This document shows positions 7,982-15,366 of a stretch of 64,000 nt of DNA, one piece after another (the stretch's first letter is position 1; every line of letters begins with the position of its first letter). A program made the position numbers and the translations under genes. The DNA lies in the NCBI RefSeq assembly GCF_003254055.1, contig NZ_QKZT01000005.1:186001-250000 (forward strand), in the 5' to 3' direction. The notes under the pieces are model-generated. The model did not search any database and was not told the DNA's origin. It was given only the letters and a program-made list of their open reading frames with translations. The DNA is from Algoriphagus chordae (GTDB lineage Bacteria; Bacteroidota; Bacteroidia; Cytophagales; Cyclobacteriaceae).

Positions 7982-9121
7982 CTATTTGAATGTTTTACTG
8001 AGTTCTTCATGAATTACTTCCACTATCATTTCCTGATTTTGAAGAGTCAAATTTGCAGAACTAGGAAGGCAAAGTCCCTTTGCAAATAGTTTTTCTGACA
8101 TATTACCACCATAATATGCAGTATTATTGAAAATGGGTTGGGTATGTAGTGGCTTCCATAGGTACCTACTTTCAATCCCCCTATTCGATAAGGCTTGTTT
8201 CAATTGTTTATTAGAAAATCCAGTTTTCTCTTGGTCTACCAAGATGGTTGTAAGCCAATAGTTCGATTTAGACTCTATTGATTCAGTTTGAAAGTTTATC
8301 CCAGGAAAATCTTTAAGCATTGTTCGATATCGCTGATTTACTGCTCTTCTGCTTTTCACGCAGTTATCTAATTGTTCTAGTTGTGCAAGTCCCACAGCAG
8401 CCGAAAGGTTATTCATTTTGTAATTATAGCCGATCTCCAAATGATGATAAAAAGGCAAATCTTCTCTTGCTTGGGTGGACAAATGTCTGGCGTGTTGAAT
8501 AACAGAGGTATCGTTGGAAATCAAGGCTCCCCCTCCTCCAGCAGTAATAATTTTATTTCCATTGAAGGAATAAACACCAATTTGTCCAAATGTTCCACAA
8601 TCCCTATCCTGATATTTACTTCCTATAGCTTCGGCCGCATCTTCCAAAACTGGGATATTATACTTCGTGGAGATATCTAAAATCTCTTTCATTTTGGCAG
8701 GCATACCAAAGAGGTGCACTAGCACAATTGCTTTTGGTTTTTTACCTTTTGCGATACGACTAAGAATGGTATCTTCAAGCAGATCTGGACAAATATTCCA
8801 AGTGTCCTTTTCACTATCTACGAAAATCGGTTTAGCGCCTAAGTATACGATTGGGTTGGCTGAAGCACAAAAAGTGAAAGACTGGCAAATCACTTCATCA
8901 CCCGGTTCTATTCCAAAAAGGACCATTGCTAGATGCAAAGCAGAAGTGCCAGAATTTAAAGCAACAGATTCATGTGTTTTTAGTCTTTTAGAAAGCTTTA
9001 CCTCAAAACGATTGATGAATTTACCTGAAGTCGCAATTTGACCTGAGGCTATCGCTTGCTGCGTGTACAGATTTTCGTTGCCATTGAAAACGGGCAACGA
9101 TAAAGGAGTTTTTGAAACCAT
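7982..9121 (-). CDS. DegT/DnrJ/EryC1/StrS aminotransferase (PglE-like)
   Basis: 379 aa PLP enzyme that transaminates nucleotide-linked keto-sugars. Recognisable are LNSGTSALHLAM (phosphate-binding region), LEDAAEAIGSKY, and the Schiff-base lysine Lys190 in SFNGNKIITAGGGGA. SRYLWKPLHTQP in the C-terminal part is also typical. It is co-transcribed with the PglC-like transferase directly downstream. A UDP-4-amino-sugar product is likely from this pairing, though other deoxy-amino sugars are possible. The gene is divergent from a second sugar transferase. Confidence 0.9.
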   Translation of the reverse strand: MVSKTPLSLPVFNGNENLYTQQAIASGQIATSGKFINRFEVKLSKRLKTHESVALNSGTSALHLAMVLFGIEPGDEVICQSFTFCASANPIVYLGAKPIFVDSEKDTWNICPDLLEDTILSRIAKGKKPKAIVLVHLFGMPAKMKEILDISTKYNIPVLEDAAEAIGSKYQDRDCGTFGQIGVYSFNGNKIITAGGGGALISNDTSVIQHARHLSTQAREDLPFYHHLEIGYNYKMNNLSAAVGLAQLEQLDNCVKSRRAVNQRYRTMLKDFPGINFQTESIESKSNYWLTTILVDQEKTGFSNKQLKQALSNRGIESRYLWKPLHTQPIFNNTAYYGGNMSEKLFAKGLCLPSSANLTLQNQEMIVEVIHEELSKTFK

Positions 9122-9517
9122 TAAAAACTTTAGCTAAGACTGTCGAAAGATACGATACAAACATCAAACCACCATATTGCAGCTATAAGCACTGCTATGG
9201 TAAAAGCTTAGAAATAACATAATTAAAGCCCTAATGCACGATGATTTTAACCTATGACCAAGGCACTTCCATATTTAGGAGCCATAATAGATGACAGCAA
9301 TATACAAAAATGATCATCATAATTATAGTTTTAAAAAGCAATTTTAATAGTTTGAAAAATAATTGTAATTTTGATGAGCCAATCTTTTTAAAAATAAGTA
9401 GGGCTGGCACATCAGGTTTCTTTGGCGACTAAATTAGGGAAAACTTTAAGTGATTTGATGAACTAAGAATAATAATAATAATCTTTACCAAGAAATTAAG
9501 ACCAAAAATCATACGTT
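9122..9517. promoter_or_regulatory. 396-nt divergent intergenic region with one -7 box
   Basis: It separates two divergent polysaccharide genes and contains no ORF of note. TAATTTTG at 9366-9373 (+) matches TAnnTTTG but lies about 145 nt before the TTG start at 9518, implying a long leader if used. No JUMPstart-like element or sigma-54 site was found. Confidence 0.35.
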
Positions 9518-10228
9518 TTGAAACTCAAAGCAGACCAATCACAGCATTTATCAAAGGGGAATCTTGTAATTAATACAGGAACTCTTCCAGCTCAAGTTCA
9601 GGAGGACATCTTGGTGTCGGAGCAGCTCAACTGGTTTAACCTTAGTATCAAGCGGTTTATTGATCTTTTCTGTTCCATAGGTCTCCTACTTGTCATTGGA
9701 TGGTGGCTTTTTCCAATTGTTGCTATTTTAATAAAACTCGATTCGCCAGGACCAATATTCTATACCCAAAAGAGAGGTGGAATTTACAATTCAGTTTTCA
9801 ACTGTTATAAATTCCGATCAATGTCAATCAATGAGGTAGATAATTTCAAGCAAGCAACCAGAAATGATCCTAGGGTCACTAAAATTGGTAGAATCCTTCG
9901 GAAAACCAGTATAGATGAATTACCCCAGGTATTCAATGTAATCTATGGAAATATGTCCTTGGTAGGCCCTAGACCCCTGGTATTATCACAAAACGCAGAG
10001 AATGCTAAGTTCATTGAGGGTTACAAGAACAGACATTTAGTAAAACCTGGCATTACTGGTTTGGCTCAGGCAAAAGGTTACAGAGGAGAGACCGAGTTGC
10101 CCAATTCTATTTATTTTAGATACAAATTGGATATGTATTACATCAGGAATTGGTCTGTAACATTTGATCTCAAGCTAATCTGGATGACTGCCAAAAATAT
10201 TTTTGCAGGAGATGAAAATGCCTATTAA
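9518..10228 (+). CDS. Sugar transferase (WcaJ/undecaprenyl-phosphate glucose phosphotransferase C-terminal type)
   Basis: 236 aa starting at TTG. A single re-entrant or transmembrane segment (about residues 46-68) is followed by the catalytic core: CYKFRSMS, DPRVTKIGRILRKTSIDELP, MSLVGPRPLV and KPGITGLAQAKGYRGETE. The four-helix N-terminal part and Rossmann-like domain of full-length WcaJ enzymes are absent, as in PglC-size members. It transfers a sugar 1-phosphate to a polyprenyl phosphate at the inner membrane. It is a second initiating transferase within 2 kb of the PglC-like one, with opposite orientation. The YRGETE ending suggests a glucose- or galactose-type substrate, weakly. Confidence 0.87.
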   Translation: MKLKADQSQHLSKGNLVINTGTLPAQVQEDILVSEQLNWFNLSIKRFIDLFCSIGLLLVIGWWLFPIVAILIKLDSPGPIFYTQKRGGIYNSVFNCYKFRSMSINEVDNFKQATRNDPRVTKIGRILRKTSIDELPQVFNVIYGNMSLVGPRPLVLSQNAENAKFIEGYKNRHLVKPGITGLAQAKGYRGETELPNSIYFRYKLDMYYIRNWSVTFDLKLIWMTAKNIFAGDENAY

Positions 10229-10491
10229 GTTTTAGCGGTTACATTCATTCTACCTCAATTCCCAAAAACATACTCCGAATTCAGAATCAACTGAATCAAG
10301 CATCTATAGGTAGATTATTATACGACTGTTCTATTGCCCCAAACAAAATTCAAAAGTATAAGTACTACAGCCTAAGACGATCAGCAAGAATAGTGTTTTG
10401 TAGCAGTCAAAATTCTTTGTTGATCAAAAACAGCAAAGCCAAAGTCTAATTCTACTTTGAGTTTTCATAGTTGACTAAGTACCAAAAAACC

Positions 10492-11055
10492 TTAACCTTC
10501 AATCTCCTCTATCAATTCCGCGTACCAAGCTTCTCCGTATTTGCGGGTAAGTGCATCTTTTAGGAATTTATAGATAGGAACTTTCAGGCTTGACCCCAAC
10601 TGACAAGCTGGATCGCAAATATGCCAGCGATCGTAATTCAAGGCATCAAATTGGTCATATTTAGTAACACGGATCGGATACATGTGACAACTAATAGGTT
10701 TTTTCCATGTGATTTTCCCATCAAGGTATGCTTGCTCTATCCCGCACTTCAGGATACCTCTATCATCAGTTAAAGCATAGGCACACTCTCTGTTGTCCCC
10801 TATAGTGGGAGTTCCTTTATCACCATCTTTGTCTATCACCCAGGTTCCTTGCTTGGCAATGGCCTGACGACCTTCCTCTGTGATGTAATCTTTGACAAGA
10901 GGATAGATATCCTCGATGATCTTGGTCTCTTCATCTTCCAATGGAGCTCCAGCATCTCCTTCTACGCAGCAAGCACCTTTGCAAGCCTCCAAGTCGCAGA
11001 CGAAAAAATTCTCCTTAATATCATCCGAAAGCACAGTATCCCCTACTATTATCAT
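10492..11055 (-). CDS. DUF3109 family protein
   Basis: 187 aa from the ATG at 11055; the open frame extends to a TTG at 11073, but family members start with the MIIVGDT-like strand. Conserved cysteine-rich segments are [15 protein letters not shown] near the N-terminus, then [22 protein letters not shown] and HICDPAC. The pattern recalls YkgJ-type zinc/iron-chelating domains. The function is unknown; the protein is predicted cytosolic. It lies 39 bp downstream of the DUF4442 gene on the same strand, probably one transcript. Confidence 0.85.
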   Translation of the reverse strand: MIIVGDTVLSDDIKENFFVCDLEACKGACCVEGDAGAPLEDEETKIIEDIYPLVKDYITEEGRQAIAKQGTWVIDKDGDKGTPTIGDNRECAYALTDDRGILKCGIEQAYLDGKITWKKPISCHMYPIRVTKYDQFDALNYDRWHICDPACQLGSSLKVPIYKFLKDALTRKYGEAWYAELIEEIEG

Positions 11056-11094
11056 GGTCTTCTTTGTTAGCAAGCAAAGTTAAGCAATCGAAGG

Positions 11095-11574
11095 CTAGGC
11101 ATTCGACTTCGCATGGTCTTTTCTTCGTACATAAATACCTTTCTGTAGCTTTGCAATGATATTCCCATACGCATCTTTTACTTCACAAGGAAATTCAAAC
11201 ACTCCTTTACCATCCCGATCCACAGCAGTTTTTATCTCAGCGATTTGACTTGGAGAGACCTTAAATTCAGCGTAAACAGTCCCTTTTCCTGGTTTAACAA
11301 ATTCTATACTTGCCGTCTTATCCCAAACGATATACTCATCTCCCAGCTGAATCAAGACTATAAACATGAAAAACGGATCGCACATCGCATACAACGATCC
11401 TCCAAAAGCAGTGCCTATCAAATTCTGATTGTACCAGCGGAGCTTCAGTTGAGTTCGAAACATAGAAAAATCCTCAGCATAATCGATCACCTTAATCCCT
11501 GAAAACAGAAAAGGCGGGTACCAATTAATACCGCGTATCAATTTCTTGAACTTTCTTTGTTTGCTATTATCCAT
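11095..11574 (-). CDS. DUF4442 hotdog-fold protein (putative thioesterase)
   Basis: 159 aa from the ATG at 11574 (an in-frame TTG at 11592 is less likely). NLIGTAFGGSLYAMCDPFFM corresponds to the hotdog helix with its small-residue turn, and the later ASIEFVKPGKGTVYAEF is the following beta layer. DUF4442/YiiD-C proteins are related to acyl-CoA thioesterases; no substrate is known. It is upstream of the DUF3109 gene and divergent from rnpB. Confidence 0.82.
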   Translation of the reverse strand: MDNSKQRKFKKLIRGINWYPPFLFSGIKVIDYAEDFSMFRTQLKLRWYNQNLIGTAFGGSLYAMCDPFFMFIVLIQLGDEYIVWDKTASIEFVKPGKGTVYAEFKVSPSQIAEIKTAVDRDGKGVFEFPCEVKDAYGNIIAKLQKGIYVRRKDHAKSNA

Positions 11575-11694
11575 CTGAAAAAGATAAGTCAAAAGCCTCA
11601 GAAAAAGAACGACTTAGATAATCACATTTTTCATTCGCTAATTCCTACTTCACATTTTTAAAACTGATAGCAAGATTTTACCGTTCTTTGCAAG

Positions 11695-12120
11695 GTGCAA
11701 GTCGTCTTGTCGTCCCGATGTATATCGGGGAGGAAAGTCCGGGCAACATAGAGCGCCATACTTCCTAACGGGAAGGAGGCTGACTGGTGACGGTCAGTTT
11801 ACAGCTAGTGCAACAGAGAATATACCGCCTTTCGGCTTCGGGGCCTGCCCTGATACCGATAGCTATCGGCACGAAGGGTAAGGGTGAAAAGGTGGAGTAA
11901 GAGCCCACCGCTCTGACAGTGATGTCAGGGGCATGGCAAACCTTATGGGTTGAAAGATCAAATAGGTTCCGCGTCGGATTAAGTTTCGAGAAAAGTTGCT
12001 CGCTTTTATGCGGAACGGGTAGATCGATGGACCCCGATTGTGAAGTCGGGGCTAGATAAATGACAAGAAACTGATTCTGGAAACAGATGAAGAAACAGGA
12101 CCCGGCTTATAGACTTGCAC
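11695..12120 (+). ncRNA. rnpB: RNase P RNA (class A)
   Basis: The catalytic RNA of RNase P, which matures tRNA 5' ends. The conserved P4 strands are present: GAGGAAAGTCCGGGC near 11749-11764 and, at the 3' end, ACAGGACCCGGCTTATAGA near 12095-12113. The universal ACAGNGA-type stretch appears as CAACAGAGAATATACCGCC. GTGCAAGTC (11695-11703) pairs perfectly with GACTTGCAC (12112-12120) to form P1, which fixes the ends. A T-rich run follows directly and probably terminates it. Length about 426 nt. Confidence 0.95.
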
Positions 12121-12142
12121 TTTTTTATTTTATATTGAAACT

Positions 12143-13300
12143 ATGTCGAAAATACTGATCATCGATGACGAGAAAGTCATCCGCGCTACATTACGCGAAA
12201 TTTTGGAATACGAGAAATATACAGTTACCGAAGCAAAGGACGGCGAAGAGGGCTTGGCAAAATTGCAGGAAGATGATTACGATCTGGTTCTCTGTGATGT
12301 CAAAATGCCAAAAATGGATGGTATAGAAGTCCTAGAGAAAGCTAAGGCTCTGGAGAAATCACCACAATTCATCATGATCTCGGCTCATGGTAGCATAGAA
12401 ACTGCCGTGGAAGCCACCAAAAAAGGAGCTTTCGACTTTATTCCAAAGCCTCCAGATTTGAATCGCCTTCTTCTTACCGTTCGAAATGCATTGGACAAAA
12501 AGAATCTAGTCACAGAGACCAAAGTTTTGAAAAAGAAACTTTCCAAGAAACTGGATATGGTCGGAGAATCCGCTGCTATTCATCAAGTAAAAGACACCAT
12601 AGAAAAAGTGGCTCCTACCGATGCTCGAGTACTGATCACGGGTCCTAATGGAACTGGTAAGGAACTGGTTGCACACTGGGTTCATGCCAAAAGCAATAGA
12701 TCCGCTCAGCCATTCGTAGCGGTAAACTGTGCTGCAATTCCATCTGAGCTAATTGAAAGTGAGCTTTTCGGACATGAAAAAGGTGCCTTCACTTCAGCGC
12801 ATAAGCAGCGCCAGGGAAAGTTTGAGCAAGCTCAAGGAGGAACCTTATTTCTGGATGAAATCGGAGATATGTCACTTTCCGCTCAGTCCAAAGTACTTCG
12901 TGCATTGCAGGAAAACTTGATCAACCGTGTCGGCTCGGACAAAGACATCAAAGTAGATGTGCGCGTTTTGGCAGCGACGAATAAAGATCTGAAAAAGGAA
13001 ATTGAGGAGAATAGATTCCGTGAGGATTTGTATCACAGATTGAGTGTAATCTTGATTCAGGTACCGGCACTGAAAGATAGAAAAGATGATATTCCTTTAC
13101 TTGTCAATAAGTTTTTGGATGATATCTCTCAGGAAAATGGAGACGCGCCGAAAAGAATGAGCAAAGCTGCTTTGGCAAAATTGCAGGAATATCCTTGGAC
13201 AGGAAATATCCGAGAACTGCGAAATGTGGTAGAAAGACTGGTGATTCTAGGCGAATCAGAGATTAGCCTAAATGATATAAAAAAATACGCTGACTATTAA
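12143..13300 (+). CDS. Sigma-54-type response regulator lacking a DNA-binding domain
   Basis: 385 aa. Receiver domain 1-120 with phospho-acceptor Asp52 (VLCDVKMP); AAA+ domain about 140-375 with Walker A GPNGTGKE, Walker B TLFLDEIG and the R-finger region. The sigma-54 contact loop reads GAFTSA instead of GAFTGA. The protein stops after the AAA+ lid (NIRELRNVVERL) with only about 20 more residues, so the Fis-type helix-turn-helix of NtrC proteins is missing. It may act without specific DNA binding, or not through sigma-54 at all. It follows rnpB by 22 nt. The stop codon lies inside the terminator loop. Confidence 0.88.
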   Translation: MSKILIIDDEKVIRATLREILEYEKYTVTEAKDGEEGLAKLQEDDYDLVLCDVKMPKMDGIEVLEKAKALEKSPQFIMISAHGSIETAVEATKKGAFDFIPKPPDLNRLLLTVRNALDKKNLVTETKVLKKKLSKKLDMVGESAAIHQVKDTIEKVAPTDARVLITGPNGTGKELVAHWVHAKSNRSAQPFVAVNCAAIPSELIESELFGHEKGAFTSAHKQRQGKFEQAQGGTLFLDEIGDMSLSAQSKVLRALQENLINRVGSDKDIKVDVRVLAATNKDLKKEIEENRFREDLYHRLSVILIQVPALKDRKDDIPLLVNKFLDDISQENGDAPKRMSKAALAKLQEYPWTGNIRELRNVVERLVILGESEISLNDIKKYADY

Positions 13301-13315
13301 GTCAGCGTATTTTTT
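13281..13315. terminator. Bidirectional terminator overlapping the regulator stop codon
   Basis: A 14-bp stem built from AAAAATACGCTGAC (13281-13294) and GTCAGCGTATTTTT (13301-13314) around a 6-nt loop that holds the TAA stop. There is a T-run on both strands, so it serves the regulator (+) and the small lipoprotein (-). Confidence 0.85.
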
Positions 13316-13435
13316 TTAGCTATTGGCGTCCTGAACTGTAGGAGCCTTTGCGTAAGCTGGGCAAGGTTTACTGGAAGCACAAGCTCCCAAAGCTAAAATT
13401 CCAATCAATAATGCTACTGTGGCTAATTTTTTCAT
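13316..13435 (-). CDS. Small lipoprotein, 39 aa
   Basis: A short gene below the usual ORF cut-off. It encodes MKKLATVALLIGILALGAC followed by ASSKPCPAYAKAPTVQDANS. The lipobox LGAC is canonical and predicts an acylated mature peptide of only about 21 residues that contains a CPAY motif. The ATG is at 13435 and the stop abuts the shared terminator. Short lipoproteins with a CPAY element are, from memory, common in Cytophagales, but no function is known to me. Confidence 0.7.
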   Translation of the reverse strand: MKKLATVALLIGILALGACASSKPCPAYAKAPTVQDANS

Positions 13436-13576
13436 ATAAATATAATTTGTCATTTAAAGGCTATATGGAATCTCGCAGTTATAATAATCATCCCAGTGGT
13501 TCACTTGGGATATGCTCGATTTCATCGTATACGTTTTATGCAGTTCAAATATGTTCAATTATTAATTAGATAGCAA

Positions 13577-14572
13577 TTACTGCACCAAGAGATTACAACC
13601 ACGGATTTCGCTGTTGTCAAATCTCCCCAACACCTCCAGCATCCCTGTATCATCATACCTTCCCAAATCTTGAGTCTCGATGAAAGCACAGGAATGAAAA
13701 TTCGCTAGGTCGATCACATTAATTCCTCCCTGTGAGCGTTGGGAAAGTGAAAGTGGATCATTGATATCTCTAAGCATAACGCGCATAGACCTAGGTAGCG
13801 TATATTTCCCCTGACCTTTGGAGTAAGCCTGCGACATCAATTCCGTCATCCCATATTCGGAATGTATGGCCTCTACACCGAAAAATGGTTTGAGAATATC
13901 ATGAACCTCCTCACGGATCATCTCCTTTCTCCTCCCCTTCATCCCCCCTGTTTCCATGACCAGAAGATTTGGAGCTGAATTAAATTTCTTTCCTGATTCA
14001 GCCAGATCTAGCAAGGCAAAAGTGACACCCAGCAATAGAACTTTCCGTTTGTCATTTGCCAGCAACTCTATTTTTTCCAGCAATTCATCTTGATTATAAA
14101 GATAAAAACCCGAATGTTCAGAATTACTTTCTTTAATAAAATGGTCGGCCATACTCACCAAACTGCTGCCCTTTCTCTCTAAATAGGCAGGCAAAAGTGC
14201 AAGCACATGGAATTCATTTAAATCTCCATACTCTGCTTCAAAAATCTGCTGCGCATGTGTTAAATACCAGTTTTCAGACCAGTAATAATGCTTGCTAGTA
14301 ATCATCCCTGTAGTGCCAGAACTAGAGAAATACCCTTCCATTGTAGCGATTGAGACAGAAATCACGTCATGGTCTTTGAAAAAGCGAATCGGTAAAAAAG
14401 GGATTTGATCCAAGCTTTTCACTCTGTTCGTATCTATATTTCTAGCCTCCAGGTATTGCTTATAAATAGGATTAGCCTGCGACTGGAATTCAAAAATATC
14501 TAGTGCAAGATTTTCAAATTCTTCCGGTTTCAAATTACTTACTCTACTCGAAAAACTTTTAAATTCCTGCAT
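13577..14572 (-). CDS. LuxE/PaaK-like acyl-protein synthetase family protein
   Basis: 331 aa. The adenylate-forming motif YFSSSGTTGM (about residues 83-92) is clear, with a later HSEYGMTELMSQAY motif and a C-terminal DLGRYDDTGMLEVLGR segment, all as in LuxE and the phenylacetate-CoA ligase superfamily. LuxE activates fatty acids and passes them to a reductase, but no lux or reductase gene is nearby. It is probably an acyl-activating enzyme for a lipid or surface-glycan pathway. The substrate cannot be inferred. The gene stands alone, divergent from a lipoprotein gene. Confidence 0.85.
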   Translation of the reverse strand: MQEFKSFSSRVSNLKPEEFENLALDIFEFQSQANPIYKQYLEARNIDTNRVKSLDQIPFLPIRFFKDHDVISVSIATMEGYFSSSGTTGMITSKHYYWSENWYLTHAQQIFEAEYGDLNEFHVLALLPAYLERKGSSLVSMADHFIKESNSEHSGFYLYNQDELLEKIELLANDKRKVLLLGVTFALLDLAESGKKFNSAPNLLVMETGGMKGRRKEMIREEVHDILKPFFGVEAIHSEYGMTELMSQAYSKGQGKYTLPRSMRVMLRDINDPLSLSQRSQGGINVIDLANFHSCAFIETQDLGRYDDTGMLEVLGRFDNSEIRGCNLLVQ

Positions 14573-14640
14573 CGTTTTATATTTTGCATCAATCCAACCA
14601 AAGTATTGGTTTAATTTGGTGGTAAATTTACTTTCACCCT

Positions 14641-15312
14641 ATGCGTTTAAAAAGCTATTTAGGAATATTCTTTTTGTTGATCCTCGCCACAGCCTGTATC
14701 AATCCACCAGATAACTTCCCTTCAGTACCGAAAATTGACTTTGAATCAATAGAATACGCCCCAACTTCTGGCGCAGATTCCTTGATTATCGGCATTGATT
14801 TCCAAGATGCAGAAGGAGATCTTGGATTATCCGGGACAGATGATGATCCACCGTTTAATGATGTGGACTTCCAGCGGGATGCCAATGGGGAATTGATCAC
14901 CTATAGCACAAGACCTCCAGAGGCACCATCTTACAACCCAATTGACTGGCTTGTAGATCCTATAATAAATAACCAAGAAGTAAAAGATACGGTCTGGGTA
15001 AAACAAAATCCTAATCAATACAATATTTTCGTCAAGTTCTTTATTAAGAGAAATGGACAGTTCACAGAGTTCAAGTGGCAAGACCCGCCGTATTACACGA
15101 CATTCAATGGCCGATTCCCTAGAATTCTGACGACTGAGGAAGGACAGGCTGTCGAAGGCAATATCCGTTACGGAATGCTATCCTCAGGCTGGGAATCTAT
15201 TTTCAGAACAGATACCATTAGAATAGATGTATCCATTCAGGACAGAGCTCTAAATCGCAGCAACGAGGTATCCAGTCCCGAAGTGACGCTCAAGCAAATC
15301 ACTAGACCATAG
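14641..15312 (+). CDS. Lipoprotein of unknown function
   Basis: 223 aa. Lipobox LATAC at Cys19 (ILATACINPP). The remainder is predicted soluble and beta-rich, with a DFQDAEGDLGLSG segment reminiscent of calcium-binding or cadherin-like loops. Similar surface lipoproteins are widespread in Cytophagia; no function is recognised. The start is the first ATG before the signal sequence. A strong bidirectional terminator follows 3 nt after the stop. Confidence 0.75.
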   Translation: MRLKSYLGIFFLLILATACINPPDNFPSVPKIDFESIEYAPTSGADSLIIGIDFQDAEGDLGLSGTDDDPPFNDVDFQRDANGELITYSTRPPEAPSYNPIDWLVDPIINNQEVKDTVWVKQNPNQYNIFVKFFIKRNGQFTEFKWQDPPYYTTFNGRFPRILTTEEGQAVEGNIRYGMLSSGWESIFRTDTIRIDVSIQDRALNRSNEVSSPEVTLKQITRP

Positions 15313-15315
15313 TAT

Positions 15316-15343
15316 AAAAAAAGCCCTTTTGAGGGCTTTTTTT
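15316..15343. terminator. Bidirectional terminator
   Basis: AAAAAAAGCCC (15316-15326) pairs with GGGCTTTTTTT (15333-15343). It lies between the convergent lipoprotein and E1 dehydrogenase genes and has T-runs in both directions. Confidence 0.85.
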
Positions 15344-15366
15344 ATTAGTAATATGTCTTGTCTTGT

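Noticed and set aside
9410..9430. Possible sigma-54 promoter (TGGCAC near 9410)
   Set aside because: The -24 half looks right, but no GC of the -12 element occurs at the required spacing.
10229..10491. Possible RNA gene or small ORF in the gap after the sugar transferase
   Set aside because: No tRNA-like fold, terminator or coding-like frame was found on either strand.
13348..13569. 73-codon ORF on the plus strand
   Set aside because: It lies antisense to the small lipoprotein gene, whose lipobox and clean end make it the better reading.
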